Virus record (IMG/VR): IMGVR_UViG_3300049916_000047 | Location: 1 to 32,284 of that record | Origin: a virus | Strand: one strand, 5' to 3' | Length of the DNA: 32,284 nucleotides | In this document: piece by piece, positions 8,733-15,766 of the stretch | How the letters are laid out: each line of letters starts with the position of its first letter | Numbering within the stretch: position 1 is the stretch's first letter | The notes under the pieces: model-generated | The model's input: the letters and a program-made list of their open reading frames with translations, nothing else | Databases searched by the model: none | What the model was told of the DNA's origin: nothing | Position numbers and translations under genes: made by a program

Positions 8733-9464
8733 TCATTTAGCCCATTCTTGAATTTGCTCTAAAGGAGTTTTCTCTGGTTCGCCTTCAGTTTCATCTTCAC
8801 CTTCGCCATCGTTGGCTGCTTCATACTTCTCTAGTTCACTAACAGAGTCATTGTCTCCTGAGTCTTGGGCTTGGGCTTTATTATATTCATACCCATTTAT
8901 TGCGGTGATACCTTGTTGTTTTAAAAGCTCTACTTGTTCTGATGTTATTCTTTCACCAGTTTCAGGATGTACTGGTTGTTTTAGAGCATCAACCCACTGA
9001 CCATTTACTTCAACAACTTCATATGGAAGACCAAGAAAGTTCTTAGCATAGTTTTTAATTGAAGCGTCTTCACCTCCTGCGAATACTTCTAAAGCCTCGC
9101 CATTAGCTCCTACAGCCCCCTCTACTTTGCCATCATCAGGACCAATACCATTAATCCAATTAACGACGCCACCAAGTAACTTAGGCATAAAAGTTATTGG
9201 AGCTATTATATTTAGAGGAGTGATTCCTGTACTAGAACCACTACTATCATCACCATCGTCATTGTTGTTATTGCTGTTAGGATTGTTTGCGGAGCTATTA
9301 CCAGTAACAATATTTGATACGGCGGCTATACCAGTTACCTTATTATTAGGATCGTTGTCGTTATCGTAGGTGTCTCCAGGTTGACCTGGACCACCACCGT
9401 CAGTCATATCCTTTACAGCATCAAAAATATTCCCATCCTCAGAACCATACCCAAAAATCTTCAT
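8733..9464 (-). CDS. Asn/Asp-rich protein of unknown function (243 aa)
   Basis: Not recognised. Residues 20-80 are low-complexity Gly/Asp/Asn/Ser (NNPNSNNNNDDGDDSSGSS); residues about 82-105 are hydrophobic (TPLNIIAPITFMPKLLGGVV) and could touch a membrane. The middle (KNYAKNFLGLPYEVVEVNG) looks folded, and the C-terminus is Glu-rich. Its ATG overlaps the spanin stop by four bases, indicating coupled translation. The S74-bearing gene follows after 16 bases in the +1 frame. The position between lysis genes and an S74 protein suggests a late structural or linker protein; function unknown. It is possibly joined functionally to the next gene (see findings). Confidence 0.55.
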   Translation of the reverse strand: MKIFGYGSEDGNIFDAVKDMTDGGGPGQPGDTYDNDNDPNNKVTGIAAVSNIVTGNSSANNPNSNNNNDDGDDSSGSSTGITPLNIIAPITFMPKLLGGVVNWINGIGPDDGKVEGAVGANGEALEVFAGGEDASIKNYAKNFLGLPYEVVEVNGQWVDALKQPVHPETGERITSEQVELLKQQGITAINGYEYNKAQAQDSGDNDSVSELEKYEAANDGEGEDETEGEPEKTPLEQIQEWAK

Positions 9465-9709
9465 TCTATTTTTTCCTTCTCAGCATCACACTGGCGAATA
9501 CGATCTCGCAGTAGTATGTAATCGGTCACCACCTCTGGAATTGCCTCGTAATCTTCATGCAAAACGTCTAGCTCTGCAGCCAGAATCTCAGTGAAATCTT
9601 CTGAGTATTGTTTTATTGGTGGGCAATAAATTTCTAAGTCGGTTCTATAGACCGTTTCCGCGCAGCCGCTTAATGAGACTAGGGCGGTCAGTAATATTAT
9701 CTTCTTCAT
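9461..9709 (-). CDS. Rz1-like outer-membrane spanin lipoprotein (82 aa)
   Basis: From the ATG at 9709 the protein has a classic lipoprotein signal: KK, a hydrophobic stretch, then LSGC with Cys16 as the lipidated residue. The mature part has EIYCPPIKQYSEDF, an AAEL segment and LRDRIRQC. This looks like the outer-membrane subunit of phage spanins, which joins the inner-membrane subunit to fuse the membranes in the last step of lysis. The start lies inside the 3' part of the inner spanin gene in another frame, the well-known overlapping Rz/Rz1 layout. A longer reading starting at 9874 would bury the signal peptide and is rejected. The next gene starts within its stop codon. Confidence 0.8.
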   Translation of the reverse strand: MKKIILLTALVSLSGCAETVYRTDLEIYCPPIKQYSEDFTEILAAELDVLHEDYEAIPEVVTDYILLRDRIRQCDAEKEKIE

Positions 9710-9884
9710 GTTCTGAAATAGCCTTGTAAAAATTAGTTTTCTTCTTTGAGGCTTGTAGGTCATCTTTAAGGATCTTATTCTTCTCTTTATTAGCTCCAAC
9801 AACCTTTCCCATGACGTAAATAACAGGAATAGCCAGAGCCAATGCACCAATGATGTAGGTCTTAATTTTACCAAAGATAAACAC
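9645..9884 (-). CDS. Rz-like inner-membrane spanin (79 aa)
   Basis: One N-terminal membrane helix (about residues 8-28, YIIGALALAIPVIYVMG) is followed by a Lys-rich, probably coiled-coil periplasmic part, the shape of an i-spanin. It starts with GTG whose G is the last base of the endolysin stop (TAGTG), with AGAAGG nine bases upstream in the end of the endolysin gene, so translation is coupled to the endolysin. The o-spanin begins inside it in another frame. At 79 residues it is short for the family. Assignment rests on topology and on the adjacent lipoprotein gene rather than on sequence identity. Confidence 0.75.
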   Translation of the reverse strand: MFIFGKIKTYIIGALALAIPVIYVMGKVVGANKEKNKILKDDLQASKKKTNFYKAISEHEEDNITDRPSLIKRLRGNGL

Positions 9885-10615
9885 TAGTGGATGCCTTCTT
9901 TATTATCTTTCCATCTTGCATAAGCAGCCAAAGCTATGCCGCCAATTGCACAGACTAAAAATATAGTCTTCAAGCTATCAGCGTAGGGTAGTAAGCTTTG
10001 CATTTGACCTGCTACTTCATTCAAACCTGTAGCTGCACCAGCAATCCCTGCACCAGCCATAGTCTTAGACTTCATTAAACTTTTAGGAGCTTCGGAAGTT
10101 ACCTTCTGAGGCATATCCGGACCACCTTCATCCGATGGCATCAGAGCATCTCTAGTAAAGATTGCAGCTTCTGCAGCCCTACGTCGAGTTAAACCTTTTA
10201 GAGGAGTAAGCTTTCCATCAATCCGACATTTATTCCAGCGCATAATCTGTTCAGGAACTTCGTCGTACAGACCTTTGTTCAATTTTTTCAGCAAAGTTGA
10301 GCTGCGAAACGCACCTTCGCCTAAATTGAATATGAACGACACTAGACTGTCATATTGTCCTTGTGAAAGAGGTACTTGTACATACTTCTTAATAGCTTTT
10401 GCATGGTCATTGAGGTCTTCAATTAATCGTAATTCGCAGTATTCTTTAGTCCACTTAGTACCAGAGCGCACTCCGCGAGTCGCGCCCCATCCACAAGTAT
10501 ACCGTCCGGCGCTACATCGATATGCGCTAACCATACCGTCTGGTTGTACTCTGTGAAGTCCTTCAAACTTCTTTACTAAATTAATACCATCTTCTGAAAT
10601 TTTGACAGGGTGCAT
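9884..10615 (-). CDS. Endolysin, GH24 lysozyme with C-terminal membrane segment (243 aa)
   Basis: Residues 5-150 are a GH24 (T4-type) lysozyme that cuts the MurNAc-GlcNAc bond of peptidoglycan: KKFEG with catalytic Glu18, then AYRCSAGRYTCGWGAT with Cys34 and Thr40 giving the Glu-Cys-Thr form of the triad. QYDSLVSFIFNLG and LTRRRAAEAAIF are typical later motifs. Residues 160-210 are a linker, and residues about 217-233 (TIFLVCAIGGIALAAYA) form a membrane segment followed by a basic end. GH24 endolysins normally lack this, or have a signal-anchor at the N-terminus, so this one may be membrane-tethered or carry a holin-like tail. The ATG has AAGGAG seven bases upstream. The spanin pair follows directly. 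Confidence 0.9.
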   Translation of the reverse strand: MHPVKISEDGINLVKKFEGLHRVQPDGMVSAYRCSAGRYTCGWGATRGVRSGTKWTKEYCELRLIEDLNDHAKAIKKYVQVPLSQGQYDSLVSFIFNLGEGAFRSSTLLKKLNKGLYDEVPEQIMRWNKCRIDGKLTPLKGLTRRRAAEAAIFTRDALMPSDEGGPDMPQKVTSEAPKSLMKSKTMAGAGIAGAATGLNEVAGQMQSLLPYADSLKTIFLVCAIGGIALAAYARWKDNKEGIH

Positions 10616-10636
10616 TAAATGCTCCTTAGTTTTTAC

Positions 10637-12217
10637 TTAAAATATTGGTTGATCTTGTCTAATAAACGGTTGATTTTGTTGGGCAGACATTATCCCTAGT
10701 CCATTGGCTGATAGATCCCCAAACTGACTACCTTGTTGGCGGTAGCCCATCGTATCTAATGCCGACATTAGTTGGTTAATGTTCGTTGTTTGCTGTGCAG
10801 CAAGCTGACCTTGAGCGTTATAACTATTAGTAATCAGCATGTTTTGCTCATCCAGACCTCTTCGTATTTGATTACCATTTTGGTCAACAGATTGAGTAAT
10901 TAACTGACCTTGCTCATCAAAGGCGTTTGCCAATGTGGTATATTCTGATCTAATACTTGCGTCTAAGTTAGTACCTTGCGCGGTAAGAATTTGTTTAATG
11001 GTATCTAATCTATTTACAAAATCCTGTTGCTGTACATTGTTTGTATCACCTGCAGCCCCACTGGAAATCTGTTTCGCTGTATCTGCAAATGTACCAGTTT
11101 GCTGTTGTATATCAGCCTGACCTTTTTGAATATTTGAGGCATTTACCTGCGCTTGAGCCGCATTACGAAAAGCTTCTTGAGAAGCGTCATTCTGTTTGTT
11201 TTGTACAGTATCAAATCCACCAGTTACTGTCTTAGCTAGTTCTGCCCTCTGTTGGTCTGCTAGAGTATTTGCCTTTTGCTGATCAGTTCTAAGGCTGTCT
11301 AAACCTGTCTGAACTCCACCAACACTGTCTTGAATGGTTGTCTGACCTGCAGATAAGTCTCCGTAATAAGTGGTTGCCTCATCTCGCATGGCATTGAGTA
11401 TGTCTGACATAGTTGCCTGACCTCCTAATACGGCTGACTGCATATCGGCTACTTGTGTCTTTTGACCTGCAAAGCCCTCACTTACGTCTTGGCCTAAAAG
11501 ACCTATATTAGTATTGGCAGTGTCTACACCTGTTTGAACACCTGCTACATCAGTCTTTAACCCACCAAGGGCAGTATTAGCGTCTGCTACCCCAGTTTTA
11601 ACGGTTCCTAAATCTGTAGCTATACCACCTATCTTTGCGGTATCTCCCTTAATTGTTCCTACATCAGTTTTAATGTCTCCAATTTGCTTTGTGTCTTGCC
11701 CAATACCTGCTAAATCTAGTCGAATGGCATCTTGATTTTTAGAAGATGCGGCAAAACCTGCGTCCATTGCAGCCGATTTTGCTAAGTTTGAGGTATCAAT
11801 CGTAGTGTTAGTCACATTAACAGGCTGAAAGTTAGCAAACCCTGAACTAACCTGACTTGAAAGATCGGACTGACCTGCTAGAAGACCTTCTGTATCCCCT
11901 TTAACAGTATCTGTTACCGCAACATCTCCACCACCATAGTCTACTGTCTTCGTACCTGAAATCACCTCACCTGTTTCAGCATCTATTGAAGTAGTAGGCA
12001 TCGTCATTGTACCGCCAGTGGCCTGAACAACGCCACCTTCAGTAGCTGTGCCTAAATTAGCGTTTATAGCACTTCCTGCAGTAACAATCGGGGCAGTAGC
12101 GTCAGTGACAATAGTTTGTACTTCGCTTGCAGAAGCCCCATCACCGCCACCTTTGAAAGCTATTAACCCACTATTTCTTGGGTTTAGAAATTTAAAAAAT
12201 GGGTTGTACAGTGTCAT
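10637..12217 (-). CDS. Coiled-coil virion protein (526 aa)
   Basis: Not matched to a named family. The N-terminus (NPFFKFLNPRNSGLIAFKGG) is followed by a Gly/Ala/Thr region, then residues about 150-270 with repeated short helical units of the type IGDIKTDVGTIKGDT and LGGLKTDVAGVQTGVD, i.e. heptad-like coiled coil, then a Gln/Asn-rich helical C-terminal half. No Cys. ATG with GGAG eight bases upstream; the previous stop is one base before. Long Gln/Asn coiled-coil proteins in this position are usually minor virion or ejection components in marine podoviruses; that is inferred from context. An enzyme is unlikely. Confidence 0.55.
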   Translation of the reverse strand: MTLYNPFFKFLNPRNSGLIAFKGGGDGASASEVQTIVTDATAPIVTAGSAINANLGTATEGGVVQATGGTMTMPTTSIDAETGEVISGTKTVDYGGGDVAVTDTVKGDTEGLLAGQSDLSSQVSSGFANFQPVNVTNTTIDTSNLAKSAAMDAGFAASSKNQDAIRLDLAGIGQDTKQIGDIKTDVGTIKGDTAKIGGIATDLGTVKTGVADANTALGGLKTDVAGVQTGVDTANTNIGLLGQDVSEGFAGQKTQVADMQSAVLGGQATMSDILNAMRDEATTYYGDLSAGQTTIQDSVGGVQTGLDSLRTDQQKANTLADQQRAELAKTVTGGFDTVQNKQNDASQEAFRNAAQAQVNASNIQKGQADIQQQTGTFADTAKQISSGAAGDTNNVQQQDFVNRLDTIKQILTAQGTNLDASIRSEYTTLANAFDEQGQLITQSVDQNGNQIRRGLDEQNMLITNSYNAQGQLAAQQTTNINQLMSALDTMGYRQQGSQFGDLSANGLGIMSAQQNQPFIRQDQPIF

Positions 12218-12218
12218 G

Positions 12219-12674
12219 TTAGATCTCCATATCGAAAACGTAGTATAAGGGTTTGTACTTATTGCCTTGTCTAGAACTCAGGCTCTGCAATCTTCTTTGC
12301 CAACCTTTTCGACCCCAGACTTGCATATGGCTGCAGCCGTTCTGTTTAGCAAAATCTTCAAACACCTTATGGTCATGTTCGACTTGTTTTAGTGGTATAT
12401 TATTGGTGGTGTTTGTAATTATTTGGCAGGTCTTTACCTGACCGTAATTTAAAAATCGTAGTGTAGTGGTGCAGACTATCTTGTTGTCTCTGTCTAGGGT
12501 GATGAAAATGAAAATCTTGTTAGCGAGTGCTTGTTTGCACATATCCAAGATTGTGATTTCATTAATGCCGTGATTTAGTGCTTTTTCTATGTCTGCTTCT
12601 ATAAGATGCCAGACTTTTAAAACTTCATTTGGAGAGAGCAAGACAGTCCGAAACTCAGTGGTTTCTTCTGTCAT
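12219..12674 (-). CDS. GNAT-like acyltransferase-fold phage protein (151 aa)
   Basis: The pattern is that of a GNAT-like family common in podovirus structural regions: VWHLIEADIEKAL at the start, TLDRDNKIVCTTTLRF as the central strands, and near the end GCSHMQVWGRKGWQRRLQSL with LYYVFDMEI. In GNAT enzymes an acyl group is moved from acyl-CoA to an amine; the acetyl-CoA loop (R/Q-x-x-G-x-G/A) is not clear here, so activity is uncertain and a structural role is possible. ATG with AAGG five bases upstream. It has its own promoter (12709-12737), which also serves the lysis genes downstream. Confidence 0.6.
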   Translation of the reverse strand: MTEETTEFRTVLLSPNEVLKVWHLIEADIEKALNHGINEITILDMCKQALANKIFIFITLDRDNKIVCTTTLRFLNYGQVKTCQIITNTTNNIPLKQVEHDHKVFEDFAKQNGCSHMQVWGRKGWQRRLQSLSSRQGNKYKPLYYVFDMEI

Positions 12675-12708
12675 AAGTACCTTGATTTTATTAATTAATC
12701 TACTCAGA

Positions 12709-12737
12709 ATTATACCACTTTAAAGTAAGGTTTGCAA
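12709..12737 (-). promoter_or_regulatory. Sigma70-type promoter with extended -10
   Basis: On the - strand TTGCAA (12732-12737), a 17-base spacer and TATAAT (12709-12714), with TG one base before the -10 (TGGTATAAT). It lies in the 72-base gap before the GNAT-like gene, so transcription should start near 12702 and feed the GNAT-like, coiled-coil, endolysin and spanin genes. Confidence 0.7.
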
Positions 12738-12746
12738 GAGTACATA

Positions 12747-12950
12747 CTACAGAGGGCTAGGGGGTAAAGTTTCATTTGCCAAATCATCTTGATCCACCAC
12801 TGATGGATAATCTCTGAGTGATTTTCTATACATTTCAATTACAATTTTATGCTCTGGTTGGTAGGGAGCATCTGGTAAAACTGCAAAATCTGATGCTGCT
12901 AAAGCAATGTCTCTTTTTGCCCTTACATCATCCATGTCGGTGAATGCCAT
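12747..12950 (-). CDS. Small tail-assembly-chaperone-like protein (67 aa)
   Basis: The core pattern RAKRDIALAASDFAVLPDAP followed by MYRKSLRDYP matches the short 'R..RD.LL..SDW..LPDAP....YR..LRD' signature that I associate with the phage tail assembly chaperone family (Pfam Phage_tail_APC). Such proteins are encoded next to fibre genes and help fibre assembly or end up in fibre tips. Here it directly follows the 621-residue cupredoxin-motif fibre gene (26 bases). ATG with AAAGGA eight bases upstream. Function by family pattern and neighbourhood only. Confidence 0.65.
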   Translation of the reverse strand: MAFTDMDDVRAKRDIALAASDFAVLPDAPYQPEHKIVIEMYRKSLRDYPSVVDQDDLANETLPPSPL

Positions 12951-12975
12951 ATTATTTTCCTTTATTTTATGTTAA

Positions 12976-14841
12976 TTAGAAAGGCCAATCAAATACGCTT
13001 ACCAAACAATAAGCACTACTGTGATTGACTATTTGTATATGTGTAGGGTTTCCCGACCCATCAAATATAACGTCGGGTTGAGCGTATGTTGAAAGATATT
13101 GAGAATTTTGTGTTGCATCAATATTTGCAGAATTGGTGATCGTGACATTGCCAGAAGTTTGATCGATTGTAAAAAGAGCAATTCCATAGGTATTTTTGTC
13201 AGCCGCTATCAACCTAATAAAAGTATTTCCAGAAACATGCCGTCCTTGGCTGACTATAGAAGTGGTAAATGGAAAAGGTTCTGATCCTGCTACGGTAGAC
13301 ATATCTGTATAAGAAGAATAAGTAGCAAATCTATATTTATATAGGCTCGAATACAGAAAAACATTTCCGTTAGTCATAACATATCCTTCTGCAAGACCAG
13401 AAAAATTTGGAATAGGTACATCACCAGTGTTGCCATTGTTATCTGTAGTTCTCAGTCTTTGTTGGTTTGCTGTGTTTTGCCATTCTAGCGCAGAGACAAG
13501 CGCAGTCCCAGACATTGGGTACGCAGAGCTATTTGGAACTATGCTACAAGGATAGCTTGTAGAGGTATTAGAACCACCATTAGTGTTAGTATTAGAAGGA
13601 AAACTACCAGCATTAAATTGCTGTTTTCTGTAATTATGAACGCTACTACTTTGTGTATACCCACCTGTTAAATACCACCCAGTATCAGCGTCAGTAGGTG
13701 TGCTTATAGTAGTGGCATTATAGCCGTGGTCAGCGCCAGAAGAATTGACAGTAATATGCACCCATTGTTTTGTTGAAGGATTAAGATAGGCTTGTGCGTA
13801 ACCAAACTGGTGGCTACTAGTTGTCCAACCTACATTTCCACCATACGTTACAGCACCAGTGCCATAACAGTGATGAAAATAACAAGTACTAATACTATTA
13901 CCATTAGTGTTAGTCCATATATTTGTGGGGTTTTGATTTACTGTTATAGCACCAGTTGAAGGGTTTGTATCCCAAGACCAAGCAACCCCTGCCGTGTGAT
14001 TATTCGTTGCATTTCCTGCTATCCCAATACCACCAAAGGTATTACCTTGAAGACCACCTGTTCTAATGTGTGGAGCTTGGTATGAATAGTACCATTGATT
14101 ACCCGCTTGCGATGTAAAACCATAAGTGGCTACCCTATTCATTGCCCCCCCACCTGACGAAGCTGCCGTATTTACATATGCTCCTGATGCAGCGGAATAT
14201 GTTAAAACTTCACCATCTGCAGGTGTAGTAGAAAGTACATTATATGAGGCATAAGCTACTCCCCCCATAGCTGCATGGTTGCCGCAATAGTAGAATAGAT
14301 TTGCGCTATCTTGCTCAACAATTATCTGAACGTAGGCGTTTGCTGTTCCTGCAGTACCTGAGACTGTTACCCCAGTAGTAAATTCCGTTCCACTACCATG
14401 AGTACCGTCTGCTGTTGTTGAAAATTTTAGTGGATGCCCAGAGTTTGTAGCATCTGAAACATCAAAGCGATACATCACTGAGGGCGATAAATTAAGAGCT
14501 TGTTGGCTTGTGCCATCCACTACAAACTTACCCCCTGCAACGGTGATTGTAAGTTCAGATATAGAGGATAACCCTGCAGCGGCTGCTTGTACGGCTGCTA
14601 CTTGCGTAGTACCTGCAGTATTAACGGACGCTACCTGAGTAGTACCTGCAGTGTTAACATTACCTACCTGAGTATCTCCCTCTGCAATAATAGCAGAAAC
14701 AGTATCTGGTACGTTTAAAGCCTCGACTGCTTTGCCTAAGAACACAAGGTCTTTAGGATCAGTTGTAGATTGCGCTAGTGACTGCGCTTTTGAATCAATC
14801 GCTGTTATGAGCGAACTAAAATTTGTATTTGTTGTTGGCAT
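12976..14841 (-). CDS. Tail fibre/receptor-binding protein with cupredoxin-like copper motif (621 aa)
   Basis: Residues 1-90 form an attachment module shared with the 15767-16663 protein: FLGKAVEAL, then 11-residue repeats around NTAGTTQVA, a likely trimeric coiled-coil stalk. Residues about 95-195 look like a cupredoxin-type beta domain: GHPLKFS with His136, and YYCGNHAAMGG with Cys186, His189 and Met192, the type-1 copper ligand order. The remaining 420 residues are Thr/Asn/Ser/Gly-rich beta structure with scattered aromatic residues, as in receptor-binding fibres. ATG with GGGG eight bases upstream. A small chaperone-like gene follows. Receptor-binding is inferred. Confidence 0.75.
   Translation of the reverse strand: MPTTNTNFSSLITAIDSKAQSLAQSTTDPKDLVFLGKAVEALNVPDTVSAIIAEGDTQVGNVNTAGTTQVASVNTAGTTQVAAVQAAAAGLSSISELTITVAGGKFVVDGTSQQALNLSPSVMYRFDVSDATNSGHPLKFSTTADGTHGSGTEFTTGVTVSGTAGTANAYVQIIVEQDSANLFYYCGNHAAMGGVAYASYNVLSTTPADGEVLTYSAASGAYVNTAASSGGGAMNRVATYGFTSQAGNQWYYSYQAPHIRTGGLQGNTFGGIGIAGNATNNHTAGVAWSWDTNPSTGAITVNQNPTNIWTNTNGNSISTCYFHHCYGTGAVTYGGNVGWTTSSHQFGYAQAYLNPSTKQWVHITVNSSGADHGYNATTISTPTDADTGWYLTGGYTQSSSVHNYRKQQFNAGSFPSNTNTNGGSNTSTSYPCSIVPNSSAYPMSGTALVSALEWQNTANQQRLRTTDNNGNTGDVPIPNFSGLAEGYVMTNGNVFLYSSLYKYRFATYSSYTDMSTVAGSEPFPFTTSIVSQGRHVSGNTFIRLIAADKNTYGIALFTIDQTSGNVTITNSANIDATQNSQYLSTYAQPDVIFDGSGNPTHIQIVNHSSAYCLVSVFDWPF
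14597..14676. repeat. 33-bp tandem repeat in fibre gene (11-residue hendecad)
   Basis: Units begin at 14597 and 14630 with GCTAC(T/C)TG(C/A)GTAGTACC and a third partial unit follows from 14663. The 33-bp period encodes the 11-residue repeat TQVA(S/G)VNTAGT on the - strand. A hendecad period suggests a right-handed coiled-coil stalk. Repeat number could change by slippage, altering stalk length. Confidence 0.7.
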
Positions 14842-14844
14842 TGT

Positions 14845-15030
14845 CTAGACCCCTAAATTGAGTAAATTTTCGTCTTCAAGAGCCGTTACCTTTTGGTTTA
14901 GGCTTATATCAGAAGTGTTATAATTAGGTTCGTTTACGTTGAAGTCCGAAGCAGAGGCTGAACCTTGAACCTCTGCGAGTGAGATTTTGCTGTCTCTCAT
15001 TAAGTCAGCTAGTAATCTTGCTTTAGACAT
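14845..15030 (-). CDS. Small fibre-associated protein (61 aa)
   Basis: MSKARLLADLMRDSKISLAE is an N-terminal pattern I have seen at the start of marine-phage fibre proteins; the rest is polar and ends in a short heptad-like helix (LNQKVTALEDENLLNL). It may be a detached fibre N-terminal module or a small coiled-coil partner of the neighbouring fibres. It stops three bases before the ATG of the large fibre, whose ribosome site overlaps its last codons, so the two are coupled. No enzymatic motif. Confidence 0.5.
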   Translation of the reverse strand: MSKARLLADLMRDSKISLAEVQGSASASDFNVNEPNYNTSDISLNQKVTALEDENLLNLGV

Positions 15031-15076
15031 AAGTGTTTTCCTATTAAATTATTAAGCCAAGATGCATAATAGCACC

Positions 15077-15751
15077 CTAATTTTGTATTCTTACAGACAT
15101 CCACTGCCCTTGGTTATAGCTAGACATGTAATGTACATCTCCTATGCTTACGTAGGCATTACCTAAAGGACTTGCGTAATGTATTGCGCTATCTCCTGCT
15201 TGAATAGAACTACTTGAATCTACATACATACTTCCGAAAGAACCATTACCTACACCACTGGGAACACCAGATACCCAACCTAAATAGTAGTCTCCTGTTG
15301 CAGGAATAATAGGATTACCAACTTTATATGGTGAATTACCAATATCAAAAGTGACCGCAGTTCCATCACTACTCGAATTATCTACCCTAAACATATAATG
15401 AAGTTCATAATGATAACCACCATGCGCTACGGCTACATCTTTCCAAACACAAATCATAAATGAATTTGAATTAGAAAAAGATTTATATCTTAAATTCTGT
15501 CGGCTTATATCTTGCCCTGCGGTAAATTTATAATAACTCCCAGTATCAACCGCAGGGTAGCCATAAGTACCACAAGAAAACCATGCGTTGTTTGCAGAAC
15601 CAAAGCTATTATTATAATACCCAACAGGGAAATTAAGATCAGCATTAGGATCGACCCCACCACCAGTACCTCTGCCAAAGCTCCGCATAGAGCCACCGCC
15701 CAGAGTTCCTAGCATGGGTGCAAAGAGGATTTCTTTTTTAGGAAAAATCAT
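15077..15751 (-). CDS. Tail/virion structural protein, beta-rich (224 aa)
   Basis: The N-terminus MIFPKKEILFAPMLGTLGGG followed by SMRSFGRGTGGG is a leader I associate with marine-phage tail proteins; the rest is Ser/Gly/Tyr/Asn-rich with alternating hydrophobic residues, consistent with a beta-sandwich binding domain. AGGAG lies nine bases before ATG. It sits between two fibre genes that share an N-terminal module. A role as a small fibre or spike with carbohydrate-binding character is inferred from composition and position; no family is named with confidence. Confidence 0.55.
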   Translation of the reverse strand: MIFPKKEILFAPMLGTLGGGSMRSFGRGTGGGVDPNADLNFPVGYYNNSFGSANNAWFSCGTYGYPAVDTGSYYKFTAGQDISRQNLRYKSFSNSNSFMICVWKDVAVAHGGYHYELHYMFRVDNSSSDGTAVTFDIGNSPYKVGNPIIPATGDYYLGWVSGVPSGVGNGSFGSMYVDSSSSIQAGDSAIHYASPLGNAYVSIGDVHYMSSYNQGQWMSVRIQN

Positions 15752-15766
15752 TGTGAGTATCTCCTA

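Noticed and set aside
9710-9874. Long N-terminal extension of the outer spanin
   Set aside because: It would bury a clear lipoprotein signal peptide; the extension is the shadow of the inner spanin in another frame.
15031-15076. Possible promoter (TGCTATTAT) before the 61-residue fibre-associated gene
   Set aside because: Extended -10 only, with a poor -35 (GTAAGA); too weak to list as a feature.
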